From Pelomyxa schiedti (taxonomy: Eukaryota > Evosea > Pelobiontida > Pelomyxidae), in contig JAHLWZ010000423.1 in the NCBI GenBank assembly GCA_020536535.1, positions 128,252 to 192,251 on the forward strand: 64,000 nt of DNA. Reading direction: 5' to 3'. Positions 1 through 12,760 of the stretch are shown here, piece by piece (positions within the stretch are counted from its first letter, which is position 1; each line of letters starts with the position of its first letter). A program made the translations under genes and the position numbers. Below the pieces are notes generated by a model. It worked only from the letters and a program-made list of their open reading frames with translations, was not told where the DNA came from and did no database searches.

Positions 1-510
1 CACTGCAGTTTTTAGAGCAGACACGAGATCAGACGTACCAGAAACTTCAATTCCGTGCGTTGCGTTCAGCATTTTCCCAGCATCGTTTGTTAGTGAAAGG
101 AGTACCCTGACACTGTGACATACGTAAGCAAAAAACTAATAACTATTAACAACATACCCAGATGTGCCTCCCATTGTGACAATAGCACAAGTGTTATCAT
201 TGTGCTTGCCCGTCTTCGCACCTTAAATACGAATATTGAGTCGTCACAACGTGCTATGCGAGGAGAAAAAACCATACCACAAATGATGTTAGCGGCATCT
301 ACCTGCGCTTCCATTCGCGACGGTGTGTAATCTCCATTTCTTGCCCACTCGGAGTTGTCCAAACTACAATGCCGTCAATCGGCCGCCATGATAGCACAGC
401 CACAAACACGTAAATCTACGTAGATCTACTGTCGATCTACGGACGTACATAACAACAGTAGCCTCGACACTGGACTTTGCCGGTGCTTCGCCTTTGGGCT
501 TAGCTGCCAT
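1..510 (-). CDS. RPN10: 26S proteasome ubiquitin receptor Rpn10/PSMD4, 5' part (cut by window start)
   Basis: Subunit of the 19S regulatory particle that holds lid and base together and binds ubiquitin chains. Only the N-terminal VWA half is present. Exon 1 starts at 510 (MAAKPKGEAPAK...). After joining GT-AG introns the protein reads LDNSEWARNGDYTPSRMEAQ, then NIICGAKTGKHNDNTCAIVT, then GVLLSLTNDAGKMLNATHG. This follows the human S5a series DNSEYMRNGD / LQAQQDAVNIVC / EVLTTLTPDTGRIL. Three introns are visible (about 431-347, 276-220 and 162-109). The C-terminal ubiquitin-interacting motifs lie outside the window. The gene is divergent from the RasGEF gene at 817. The family call is firm; exact splice positions were read by eye. 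Confidence 0.9.
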
Positions 511-816
511 CGTCTTCTGTGTGATAAAACCTAATTTTTATTTTGTTGTTGACTGAATTGGAGGAAAGTGAATCAATTCATTCGAAACTGATCGACCTTT
601 CCACTTGAGGGTTCTGCCCTCTGCTCTGGGATTGTTCCTGAGCATCTGCCAGGTACCGGGACTCGCAATCTCTCACAGATTTGTGAGATCCGCAGAGGTC
701 GTCCTGACCTTCCGTATTTGTCGTTGTACGTTTCATCACCACTCGCAGGGAAAGATGCCACACACAGAAAAGTTTTTTTTTTCTGTGCCTTGCAGTCCGC
801 AATAAAAATAAACAAG
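511..816. promoter_or_regulatory. Divergent intergenic region, Rpn10 / RasGEF-RhoGAP
   Basis: About 306 bp between two divergent start codons. It must hold both promoters and 5' UTRs. A T run at about 773-781 followed by a pyrimidine-rich stretch ending in AG lies about 25 bp before the start at 817, which could be the 3' end of a UTR intron. No other gene or structural RNA was seen. Confidence 0.4.
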
Positions 817-3800
817 ATGACCACCGACCCGTGCAAGGCACAACATGCCGTACCAGCGACAACAACCCATCAGTTTAGATCTCAGACACTTCGGCCACTT
901 CCCTCTGTTACAAGCGTAACAGTGTCATCAACTCCATCTGCACCTACATCTACCTCACCGCCACCCAACACGAATACTACTAGTCCTTCCAGCAGCGGTG
1001 CTGCTGAGGCTCAGCCTGCCGAAACCCCAACGTCACCATCACTGGCACGAAAATTGGTGCACGTAAAGGCAAATAGCACGAGCACCACGGTAGGGGTATC
1101 AACGGCGCGTGCGCTGCCTATGCCCCCAAAGGCTCATTCATTGTCTTCGACTTTGAGAGCCAGGCCAACACCTCCACTAACAAAACCACCAACAAGTATT
1201 TTAACAACACCCCCCATTTCTAAAATTAATAGTACAACACCAAAACCACTCACTACAAACACAACGTCATCCACTCAAAACCTGACACCATCAAATTTAA
1301 CACATTCACCAAACCCAGTCACAACAAGAGCACTACCAAATCCACAAAACTATACTCCCACGAAGTCAACCATCCCATGTTCTCCCACACCAACTTCTTC
1401 CAATTCTGGTAATACGTGTAATGCTACAACAAACCCTTCCAAGTCTTCAGCCTCAGCTGAAACCGTAGTAAATAATCCAACAGCACCTTCTTCAAACGGT
1501 GGGTGTGTGACAAGCTGTAATTCTACAACAACATCGTCATTTGTGCGATCAACAAGAACTGCTCCGGCAAGTCGTGGTTTGAGTGATTCCAAGGTACCAG
1601 CAATGGTCAGTGTACATCGCACAGCTCAATCATCACTAAGTCAGCCACAAACAAACTCCTGCAGTCCTCTTGAGGGTGATGGCAGTACCAATTTGGACTC
1701 TGCATCAAATACCAATCACACCAACAGTGAAAACCCTGATGAAAAAATGGGGGTGCCACAGAATGGAGCTGAATTGGGCAAGTCGACTGATATTTTACGA
1801 ACTTCCTCTCCTTCATTAAACCCAGAGTCACCGGATAGGCTAGATAAATCGTACATTCTATTCTCAACTGAACAAATCACTTTGCATGATCATCACACTG
1901 AAGGCAATTCTATCCCTAATAAAAATAAGTGTTGTGGAACAAAATGGATTAGTTAAACTAGCCACTGTCGATGGTCTAGTGGCTAGGTTAACATCAGAAA
2001 CCTATGCTGAAGATCCCCACTTGATGCTCCATTTCTTATTAACACACAATGGGCATACACCACCTACCAGGCTACTGGAGCTTCTTATAGCAAGGTTTTT
2101 GAGAAATATCAAGCTACATGGCCATTATTCCCATTTCTCTCAATTAGGTACAATCTCCAACCGAAATCTCCACCAGCAGATATGGACTTATGGATAAAAA
2201 ACGTTTTGACACCAATACGTCTCAGGTTGCCCTGTTTTCCTTGATTTCAAATCTCATTGTCACAAAGAGTGTTTAACGTTTTGAGAACTTGGATAGAGCG
2301 ACTCTGGAACAGTAGTACCCAGCCAGAACTGATAACCCGAGTGAGAGACTTTCTTACCGAAGCGTCATCTGTTATGAAAAACCCTGCTGAAAGAGTCTTG
2401 TACTCACTAAATCGAGCTGTATGCTGTGCTAAATAGTGGAAAAACCCTGAAGAACTGACAGATTACTGGTGAAGAGGCGAAGAAACAGATAGTATTTGAT
2501 AGATCACCTCCAATATCCCTTCTCCCTCTTGATATGGCCCTTGGCCAGAAATATACTGCTGCCTCTTTTTCTGTCCATAATTTACATGTACTCCACAAGA
2601 TTTTCAAAATCTTGCTCACTGGAAAAAAATCACCAAGATGAAAGAGATAGCAAGACAAATGACACTCATAGAACAAAGTATTTATTGCGCTATTAAACCC
2701 TGGGAACTCATTGGCCTTGCATGGACCAAAAAGGAGAAAACCCTTGCCCCTAATGTGTCCAAAATGATTCAACACTTTAACAGGGTATCCAATTCCTTTC
2801 AAGCTTCATTTTTTCCCTAAAAGAAATGTAGATTAGCAAGTGGGTTTTCGAAGAGGTTACTGCAGCCGACAATCTTCCCTCTCGTATTAGAATTTTGGAG
2901 CGTTTCATTGAATTAGCTGATGTAGACTCTACCACCGTTAACTTTGCGTTTCTCAAATAAACTACAGTACCTTGAACAACTGCAAAACTATAATGCTTTG
3001 ATGGAAATTATTGCTGGCCTCACCAATAGCATTGTCTTCAGATTGAAGAAAACTTGGGGGGTCTGTCAGCGGCCTTAAAGTAAATAACCTTACAGTCTTG
3101 CAGGGGATTTCACAGTGGCACAGTCATGTATTCGAAGCCTGCAAACACTTAATGGAAACTACAAAAAATAATGCTCGTCTGAGACAGAAACTCCACACTA
3201 TCTACCCTGTAAATGTCCCACGTTTTTCTACTTCCCCTTCCATTTTTACCTTGTCATTTGCAGCCATGTATCCCATACCTTGGAATCTACCTCACTGACT
3301 TGACTTTTATTGGTTCCAGTTCTTTCAAGTCTTCTTCTTTTAATTTACGAATAGAGGAAGGAAACTCGACCATGATTGAAGATAAAGTCAATTTTTACAA
3401 ATGTCGTCTTCAAGTGAGGTTTTTCAACGACGGTGAGAACTAAATCTTTGGGCAGGCTAATGTTATACTTGAAGTTCAACAATATCAACAAGCACCTTAT
3501 TGCCTTGAAAATGTACCTCTTTTGGCCGAGTGGATACTTTCACAAGGAAATGCATCAACAGAGGAGCTATGCTATCAAAAATCATGCTTGTAGAACGTGG
3601 AAATATCTTGGGAATTGCTTACTCTTAAAAGACTAGAGCCAAAAGAGCCCTCCTTGGAAGAACCTCAAGCAGATACTACACCACCATTGCCCCTTTCAAA
3701 TGATGTACAATTATTACTTCTTTACCCGGGGGAATTGGAACCATCCCAAGTAACTGTATGTCAAACTTTGACTATTGGGGAAGTAATGCGGTAAGAAAAT

Positions 3801-6800
3801 GCAAAATCTTTAAAACAAGCAAATTCTTGTTTAACGAGTTCTGTTTAGTTCAGTACTGGACAGATGGGCAAAGACAAGCCAAAACCCAAATAGCTACACA
3901 AAACACTTCTTGGACAATATGAGCAAAGTCTCATTCTCATTAATAGCACCCACATCAAGAACTCAGCCAGGGTTTATGGTAGCTGACTGTCAACTCCTCA
4001 GTGACTTGCTTATGAGCCAACCAAATTTTTCGAAAAAAGGGGTATGTTATTCGACTTTTATGTTTCTGCCTTCTACTGAATTACAGGGTAACTATTTCGC
4101 CATTCTTACATCTCAAACATTTGTCAGCACAGCCTTTGTCTCTTCGGATACCTGCACAACAGCAGGTATGATTGCCAGTTTCACGTAATTATAACTTCAT
4201 CAGTAACGGTCATCGACGGAAATGCCCCACTCCTATTAATGGAGCCTCTTTTTTCCACTGCTTTTGAAACAACCTCAGAACTAGTCTTCCTTTTCTATGA
4301 AGCTGGCTCGTTGGGTAAGTTTGCGCTCTTAAGTCAAATTCCAAACCTATTTTGTAGTAAAGTGGCTCAATGGAAATCTCTCTTATAATGCGCACAAGCT
4401 TCCTAGCAATGGCCTGCTAATAGTGATGCCACTTGACCAAGTTGTTGTAAGTGCATACCACTTCTTTTATTGTTCTGCCCTATTCCTTTCAGAGACCAGA
4501 CACGGAAGAGCAAATAAGAAATCGCACACAAATCCTCCACTCGGTATAAGACCCTGAATTTCCATACTTTTAACAGCCAACCTTTCCAGACTGAAGGAGC
4601 CTTGTGTGGTTACATGAACAAATTCGAAGCTCGATTCCATAGCTACACTTTCAAACCTGTTCAGGTGGAGTTGCAACCTAGAGTACGGAAGACTCAGGCT
4701 TTCACTAAAGAAAAAAGGAGGTGGCTTGTTGCCATTGACTCCTTCCTTCTGTATTACTCTGACATCCAGGTTGGGATGAAGAAAAACAAACAATACTCAC
4801 GTACATTAGAGTCCAGCTCCTAAAAGAGTCATGGCTCTCCAGGCTTATGACGTTCTTTTAGTACGAGATAATTCACAGTTATGCATCATGTTGAAACGGA
4901 ACGTACAACGCACCAAAGAAGAGAAACCCTTTGTGGTACAATAGAATTTCCCTCATCCTTTTGATACTCTCACAGATAGCTGCACCTCAAGAAGAACAAA
5001 CAAGACAATGGTTTGCTGTTCTATATACTAAGGTGATCCCCAATTTTCCTTCTCAACATTAAAATCTCATCCTATTTACTCATTGCCTTTCAGTCTAGAG
5101 TGAATGGTACGATTTTGTGAAGCTTTTCCAAAATTAATCCGAAGTAGAACGTACAAGACAGTTTGGAGTTGAGATGAAAGTAATCGCCTCACGACCTGGA
5201 CAGAAATTAGTCCCTCCTGTTATGTGTGAAGTGCTAAATTTCTTGTACCTTCGAGGTTTTTTTCCACAAAATAGTTGATGAGTTTAACACTACCCAGCCG
5301 TAGCCAATGATAAGCTCTTTTCTCAGGAGGGCAACCACATGATTCTGGAAAAGCTGAAATCTCAATTTGATTCAGGTTTTTAAGATCAAATATCAGCTCA
5401 GAAGTTTATTAAACTCATCTTCGAAAGGCCAATCCCTGGACCCCTTTTTTACTGATTACATCACTTTGGGAGAAGTAGTAAAGTTGTATCTGGCAGAATT
5501 ACCAGAACCCCTTCTCACAACCTCTTTGTATCCAAAATTCGCTAAAATAGGAGAGATGACACTTTCACGTATTCTCTTACATACATCTGACTCAACCAAC
5601 AATCAACCAGACGCAAATGCTGTTGGAGAGACGGAAGTATTAGCACTTAAAACACTGGTTCAACAGCTTCCATCTCCAAATAGCGCAGTACTAACTTATG
5701 TACTTGCATTTCTCCGCTATTGGAGTTGTGAGTCTGGGCTGGATATCCCCAAAGTACATTTAACATTTACGATCTAAACTTGATAATATGGGGATAGGTA
5801 GCCGCAATCTTTGGTCCCTACTTGCTACGTCCTACAGTAGATACTGACTCACATACACCCCCTGATACTCCAGGCTTAATAACATGTATAACTGTGCTGT
5901 TACTTAAATTTCAAGATAAGGTACTGCATTCCAAACGAAGGGATAAAGCGTAACATGCCTTCACAAAGATATGTAAGATGGAATCAGAAATGGTCCCCGC
6001 ATTCCAAGAAACAATTGCCAGGGAAGTTCGCACTGAACCAGAATCGATCCATATTCTTTCCACAGACTTCCAGAATGTGTTTTTCCTCCTTCGAATTAAA
6101 TTTCTAAATAGTACCTTTACAGGACATTGTGACAATGGTGAAAGAGGCTCAGGTTACTGGGCATTCCAAGAAGATCCGAGCACGTAGTTCGTCATCGCAC
6201 GCAAAGCCGGTACCTCCTGACGGTGTGGAGTTCCCAATTTTTCCCATAACTTATATCAATTCCCTTCCTGAAAAGAACCCGCTTCTGACGGCGCAGCATC
6301 AACAAATTCTCCAACAGTCACGAAGTCAGGTATGAGAACGAGTACTTCTTTGTAAATATTATAATAGTTTCAATTTCTCATTTCTATTCGAAAGTGAAAA
6401 GAAGTAGCCAAGATGGCGACAATGGTGCTTCACTTACTAAATCAACAACTTCAAGCGACTCTAGTACCCATGCACTTGATAAGGGTACAGTGAGTGCATC
6501 AAACGATCCCTCTCATAATAACACCACAAAACCAGTCAGCAATCCATTGCTGGCGCCACCCAATACTTCCAAAGCTGGAACTACATCCAGCACCACATTG
6601 CAGACTTCATCACCCGCAGTTGTACGGAAAAATACAACAGTCAGTTCCCCACAGCCTTCCATCCCCGTGAGGAAGGTTGCATCAGTTTCCTCACCACCTC
6701 CCACAACAAACCCACCACGCCCTGTTCCAGTTGCCACAGTATCACACCCACCAGTCAACGCAATCTCCACCAGGAGCAACACACCTCCCACCACAACAAA

Positions 6801-6954
6801 TGCAAACACTACCAATCCCCGAGATGCAAATACAGCTGGCAACACCGGCACTAACACTAACACCACCAACAGCCGCAACAATCGCAGCCCATCACCATCA
6901 CCAACACTAAACCACAATATCACCTCACCACTGTCACAGCCTGGAAAGCACTAG
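817..6954 (+). CDS. RasGEF - PH - RhoGAP multidomain regulator
   Basis: Predicted exchange factor for a Ras/Rap GTPase with a C-terminal Rho GAP module. The start at 817 opens a Ser/Thr/Pro-rich disordered region of about 350 residues. A RasGEF_N module follows at about 1925-2420 (LVKLATVDGLVARLT, then HFLLTHNGHTPPTRLLELLI). The RasGEF catalytic domain spans about 2600-3600 (PNVSKMIQHFNRVSN, PCIPYLGIYLTDLTFIG, QYQQAPYCLENVPLLAEW). Bases 3600-4600 hold exons I cannot assign. A PH-like fold lies at about 4690-5035 (RRWLVAIDSFLLYYSD ... EEQTRQWFAVLYTK). RhoGAP covers about 5140-6150 (LGEVVKLYLAELPEPLL, VAAIFGPYLLRPT). The tail is Pro/Thr-rich and ends at 6954. The RhoGAP appears to lack its arginine finger (see findings). 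One 83-nt intron at about 1850-1932 joins the disordered part to RasGEF_N in frame. Confidence 0.8.
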
Positions 6955-7187
6955 CTCTCCTTCCATCGCAGTGTTGTGTGTACTTACTACCCCATAAACT
7001 ATACACCCAAAAACACCCTAACCCCATTGTACCCAAACAAAACTTAAACAACAAAATTTTGGTACCTAGTCTTCACTCTAAAGTGCAAGACTCTATCAAC
7101 GAACCTTTCTTTGTGTCAGTGAGAGGTGGATCAGCAGTTGCACTCCAGAGTTCGAGGAGATTGATCAGATTAAAAAAAGGAACAGTG
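6955..7187. other. Intergenic, tandem genes
   Basis: 233 bp between the RasGEF-RhoGAP stop and the F-box/LRR start. The frame from about 6978 stays open into the F-box start at 7188 but looks like 5' leader, with no recognisable domain. No other feature seen. Confidence 0.4.
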
Positions 7188-8850
7188 ATGACCGCGGACG
7201 TTTCAGGAATTGAGGGGAGCCTCACAGACGACCTACTGACCAGAGTCCTGGAATACACTGGCCCCAAATTAAGGGCTACTGCCAGAGCTGTCAACAAAAG
7301 GTTTTTTCTTTTTTCCTTTTTTCTTTTTTTTTTTTTTCCCCCCTGTGACTTTGAGTGTTAAGTGCCTCCACACAACAAAAGATGGAGGAACGTGGCAAGT
7401 TGCTATCGACTTTGGAGGTCGATAAGACTTTCAAGGGTAGATGACAACAGAGTGGTATGGACATGTGCTTACCTTTTTCGTTCGTTCGGCTCTTGTTTCT
7501 TTTCCTTTCCTTTTGCTTTTGCTTTTTACCTCAACCCAGAACCGTTTTGCTCATGCCCCTTATCTGAAAACGCTCAAAAGTGCATCATTTGGAAAGTGCT
7601 TCTTGTCTGACATTGGCATGCAGACCCTGGCTGCTTGCTGCCCTCAAATAGTTAACATAAATGTGTGCCCCCAGCACCAAGGCATTTTTTTCCCCAAGTA
7701 TTCTATCCACAGCTGACTCAAGTAATGTAGTTCCGAGAGCTTCTGCATGCTACTGATGATGGAATAATAACCTTCATACATGCTTTACCACGTCTTCAAT
7801 CATTCAAGTTGCGTAGTGAACATATCACCAACAGGAGTGTCACTGAGCTCATTCTTAAGTGTCCTTTATTAGAGACACTCGAACTCGCTCAGTGCCCGAG
7901 CCTCACAAGCCTTGCACTGGCCTCCCTTGCCACTCATCCCGCACCTTCTCTCCGAGCAGTCAATCTCTCCTTTTGCAATATGGACGATCTTTCTGTGGAA
8001 TACCTTACAAAATGTCCAGCACTCAAGGTGCTAAATCTTAGTGCAACAATGCTGACACCTTTCGGGACAGCAATACTGGCTGACTCCCTTCATTTTTGGC
8101 CCAAATTGGATACACTCTTTATTAATTGTCTTCCTGTTGAAAATATTTCACAGTATCGTCACCTGATGTTTTTTTCCCCAGCTTACACTTTCCTCTCTAA
8201 GACACATCACATTGCATGGGCAGCAAGTCAGACAACTAAGCTTAGCATTCACTACAACACTCGAAAGTTATGGTATGTGCGGAAATGTACTTAGTCATAA
8301 AAGACATCTTACTGTACCCAAGATGTTGTTCAACTTGCTAGCCACAGACTCAAATCTCTTATTATATCAGGAAGCCACATTTCTGATAGTGCACTACAAC
8401 AACTCACTGTCAACTGTCCAAACCTAGAAACTCTTGTATATTTTTCTCCTTTTCTGAAACTCTCACAAAAAACCAACACAGCACCTTGACTGTTGCTCCA
8501 ATGTTTCAGATGCCGGCGTAATTCACCTAGCATCACTCCGTCTGCGCTCACTTGTTCTAGACTGCTGTTCAGTAACCGATGCCAGCATAGTTCCAGTAGT
8601 AACGGCTTCTCAAGCCTGGTTATGCAATTTGAGTCTGAATGATTGTGCTATAACTGACTTGACCGCGAATGCAATTTGCAACTGCAGAAACCTTGCCTCC
8701 CTCACTCTTTCTGGTTGCAAGGGAATTTCATTACAAGCACTAGGTCAGATCATAAATACTTCCTTCCACACCCTCAGGATACTGGACGTGACATCCTGTG
8801 CAAAAAAAAACTTCATGGAAATACCCTCTTGTGTGAAAGTGAAATGGTAA
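7188..8850 (+). CDS. F-box / leucine-rich repeat protein (FBXL type)
   Basis: Probable substrate receptor of an SCF ubiquitin ligase: the F-box docks on Skp1 and the LRRs bind the substrate. The start at 7188 gives MTADVSGIEGS followed by an F-box (SLTDDLLTRVLEYTGPKL, RAVNKRWRNVASCYRLWRSI). The F-box is split by a T-rich intron at about 7300-7380. LRRs of the cysteine-containing FBXL kind follow: LILKCPLLETLELAQCPSLT, LRAVNLSFCNMDDLSVEYL, LRSLVLDCCSVTDASI and NCRNLASLTLSGCKGIS. At least five further introns fall between repeats. The frame ends at 8850. The last residues are not LRR-like, so the true 3' end could differ by a short exon. The gene converges with the Rab-VWA gene, 68 bp between stops. 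Confidence 0.82.
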
Positions 8851-8918
8851 ACAAATCCCAAAACCAAGAGAACAATGTGCATAAGAATTCTACAAAAGTT
8901 TTTTTTGATTTTTGGCCT

Positions 8919-11900
8919 TTACAACAATTTACTGATAGCAGCGGCGGCGGCATCATTCCTTTTTGCCTTACGAATTTGCTTTTGTGCTACCAAGCCTTCA
9001 CTGGCAAAGGAAGAGCTTGGTGCTTTCTCCGCTGCCCGTTCGTCTCGTAGCACTGCGTCCATTTGCTCTACCTTGTTGCTGAAAGACTCCATAACGTCAT
9101 CGTCTGCACCAACTCGCGCCATAAATCTTTGGGCAGCACGGGCTTCTAGTTGAGCCTTGGAACAGTCATTTCGCCTTTAATGGTATTAGGAAAATACCTG
9201 TTCATAATTTCCTCCCTTTGCTAATCTGGCGGCGGCACGTGCAGCGTGCGCACCAATAACTTTCGCGTTTGCTGCGGCTTCTGCTTCATCCCGGTTTTCT
9301 GTTACTTGGATTGTAGCTGTGGAGACACGGAGATGAATGGCACCATCTGGTCGAGTAAAGAGTAGTTGAACCTAGTAGCAGGGTTGCAGGGACTCTAAGA
9401 TTGTGTTTAATCTAACCTGGAAGGGAATATCAGTGAGGCCCGTCATATCAAATTCTTCCTTTGTTCGGAAAGCATATGAAAAAGTGCATTCACTTACTGT
9501 TGTGACATTGCCCAGATCTTTCACCTTGAGAGCGAGTTTATCATCTTGAAGTTTTTCGGGAAGGACTTACCACCCAAAATCTTTGTTCTTTTTCGTCATC
9601 CATCTCACCGCGGAAGCGGAGGCCGCGGTGAAGAAGAATCATCGCCATGGACCCATAAGCTAGGAGTACTCAGTAAGAGGGCAATTTTTTCGACGGATAT
9701 ACCTATTACAGGGGGAGCTCCAACAATGGCATTGAGTTGCTTGGTCAAAACAGTGGGGTCCACTCTCTCCACAGTTCCACTGGTCTTTTCAGTGACAACA
9801 CTCAACGATTCAAGACGGCAATCAGTGCCAATTAGAGAAAGTACGGAAACAGTTACACCCCTTGTTAAAGAAAGAAGGAAGTTTCAGGAAATTATGAAGT
9901 GGACAGAGTGAATACCTCAGCACGGCTTGTTCTCCACATTCAGTGTAGAAGGCAACAAAATCCTTCTCTCTGCCTTCCAAGGATCCTAATCCCTGTTTTC
10001 AAATTAAAATTAAAATTAAAATTACAAATATGGGAACAAACAAAACCTGATTGGCTAGTCCATCTGTACATAGAATCACGTTCGATCCCGGTGCAGTGCC
10101 TGCCATTGCTATGCCCAAGAGTAAGGCGGGACCGAGAGCAGTTGCACCACTTTCTTCCAAACTATAAAGGGCTTTTTCAAGTCCTTTCTGTGCATCGGCC
10201 ACCTTTCTAGTTAGTCTAAATTTGCTGCCAATCGACCCAAGCTCTTCCCAAGAACTTAAGCGATCCCCAGCAACTAAGAAAATATGAGTCTATGCTCCTT
10301 GAATGCAGTTCAAACCTGTCACAGTATCTTGAAGTCCGTCTCCAATAAGTACAACTTCATTGTTAAAGGCAATGAGGCCTATTGTTGTTTAACCAAATAG
10401 GTTTGACTTGGTTCCTGCTTACCAACTCGTTTGTTTGGATGTTCACGGACTAGGCGTTTGATCTGCTCTTCAATGGCCATCTAGGGCAACGGATCAGAAG
10501 ACAAGTTGTAAAAGAAGAAGGCAACTTGTAGGCACTGCAAGCGACTAACATGTGTCACTCCTCTCTTCTCTCGAGGAAGATACTGGCTCCCAAACTCATC
10601 AGTTGCTTCCTTCAATTTGCTACTTGTAAGGTTTGAGCGGCGCAGATCCACATTGCCATGAATCTCGGTGGTTACGCACATACTTCCGCTGATATCAAGA
10701 ACGAAGACGATATTTGCACCAAGTTCCGATTCACTGACAACGGGAGCAGGTTGCACAAGGTAATCGACAACAGGTGCTCCGGGAACCTCTCCGCCATCAA
10801 GATCCAATTTGTTGGCTTTCTGGCGTAAGCTTTTTCTATGAACAATTTCAAAGTACCTGCACCACAAAATTCACAGCACCAGTATGATGTCTTTTCATCG
10901 GATGCAGTAGAATCTATGGAAGGTCATTTTGACCCAATACCAGGAAAAAGTCATACCTGCTTTAGATCCCACCCATGATGCACCCTCGAACCTGGTGTGA
11001 ATAGGAGGAGCGGGTGTAAAAGAGGGTCCAAGTGCCGTCTGCTCTGTTAGGGCTTGCGCCTCAGCACTCGTCAACATTTTTGTTGCGGAGTGTGAACTGA
11101 AAATAACACCACATCTCTTGCACATGACGGGATCACCAGTCATTAAGCTTGCTTGTTCTGACAGAGTGTTGAGGCTGAGTTTCACAACATTAACATCAGT
11201 TTTTTTGGCTTTGTGCTTTTTACTGGGAGCAGCTGCAGTTGGTGTTGATGCTGATGCCTTCGCGGCAGGTTTGGAGGCCACCCTTTTGGAATCTATTGCT
11301 GCCTCTAACTCAGAGTCACTGTATATGGGTTGAACCACTTGAAAATCGTTGACTCGTACCTTATTGACTCTGCATCATCATCGTCGCTTAGGACAGCTTC
11401 TTTGGTGGCATCTAGAACGGCATCCGACGCAGACAACTCGACACCTAACTTCCTTCCTATGGCCTCACAGAGTAGCAACACAGTGCTTGTGATGTTTTCG
11501 TTTGCCTTGGAACTGCATTCAGACAGTCTGAGGCCATAGGAATCAGCAAACTCTTGAGCTTCCCTTGTACTAACGCAATCGGGCCGGGAAGTCCTGAGGT
11601 CAGACTTCATGCCAACTATAACAGTGGAGACCGACTCCGCGGCATATCGTTCAACTTCGCCAAGCCATTGCTTTAGGTTGTCATACGAATGTCGGTCACT
11701 GATATCGCTGTTAACCAAAGTAAGTACAGTATAAAAGGTGGAAGTTTCAAACTAGCAGATCAATATGCCATGTGCACCACGGTAGTCTGTGGAAGAAAAA
11801 GAAATTAGGTTTATGGTCATGCAATGCTGTGAGTGTGCGACACACAAGAACTAGTGATGGTCCTGAATCTCTCTTGACCAGCTGTATCCTGTGTGAGTCA

Positions 11901-12507
11901 TGAGAATTGTCATAACGTTAATTAAGGATGAATGAACGTACCCACACTTGCAATTTAATAACCTTCCCACCCATCTCCACGGTTCTTATTTTCTGGCAAG
12001 TGTAAAGGGAAACTAATAGAAGAAAAGTGATGAAGGACTTACAAAATCAACACCTTCAAAGAATTAATTGGTAAAACAAAAGGAGTTTAGGCGCACCAAT
12101 TGTGCTAATGAAAGACTCAGTGAAGTACGAGTCATCTGAAAATCGCAGTAAGAAGCACGACTTGCCCACACCTGAGTCCCCTATGAATAAGGTTAATAGT
12201 GTACACGCAAATGGGAACAACTTCTACCCACCTATGAGTAAAAGTTTGAACAAGTAGTCATATTCCGAGGCCCCTCTTACCACTCTCTCTTTCTGCTTTG
12301 CGTACGCAACCTTACCACCAAAGGAAAAAAGTCCTCCCGATGACGCTGCGCTAGCAGTCTAAAATGGTGAGCGAGCTGAAGGAGGAAAAAAGCGCGAAAA
12401 AAGAGGAAAAAGACCTTTGTCGCAGCAGGTGTTGTGGTAGGTGCTGTAGATGGTGTCGCTGTCGCTGACGTTGATGCTGATGCCGCTTTGCTTGGATCTG
12501 ACCCCAT
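8919..12507 (-). CDS. Rab GTPase - zinc ribbon - VWA fusion protein
   Basis: A complete small GTPase followed in one reading frame by a zinc ribbon and a VWA/Sec23-like region. The start at 12507 opens a Thr/Ala-rich leader. The Rab part, spread over short exons at 12300-11340, reads [20 protein letters not shown] (G1), STIGVDF (switch I), [10 protein letters not shown] (G3), IVGMKSDL (G4, NKxD weakened to MKSD) and SECSSKA (G5). A 41-nt intron at about 11347-11307 joins AESI to [16 protein letters not shown] in frame. Then come CKRC and WCCEFCG (zinc ribbon) and the MIDAS motif [12 protein letters not shown] near 10690. The sequence continues through [14 protein letters not shown] to a coiled tail ending at 8919. 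The downstream half resembles the cpRas proteins of Dictyostelium, where the GTPase is circularly permuted; here its order is normal. No C-terminal prenylation cysteines are seen, since the Rab is internal. Confidence 0.8.
10001..10025. repeat. AAATT tandem repeat in an intron
   Basis: Four to five copies of a 6-nt AAATTA-like unit inside an intron of the Rab-VWA gene. A simple microsatellite with no coding role. Confidence 0.8.
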
Positions 12508-12760
12508 GTCGGTTTTTTTTTGTGGTGTTGTGGTACGGGCTCAAATTTCTGAATTTTTTTATTGCTCCTTCGACAGTTCTTCCCGGAAAACTATTTCACC
12601 CCGGCAATCCCCCACTCAGTGTTGGCTCTTACACTCTGGCTTCAATCCTCTGGGTACAGTCAAGAGTCACTTTCCTCCAAGTGTTTACTAATGAGGACAG
12701 GGCTCCCATCAAGGAGTCCTAGACCCGGGTGTTCTTTCCTTTTTCGCACCCAAAATCCAG
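12508..12760. promoter_or_regulatory. Divergent intergenic region, Rab-VWA / radical SAM
   Basis: 253 bp between two divergent starts. A T run at about 12513-12521 lies directly upstream of the Rab-VWA start (an A run on its sense strand). No other gene seen. Confidence 0.4.
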
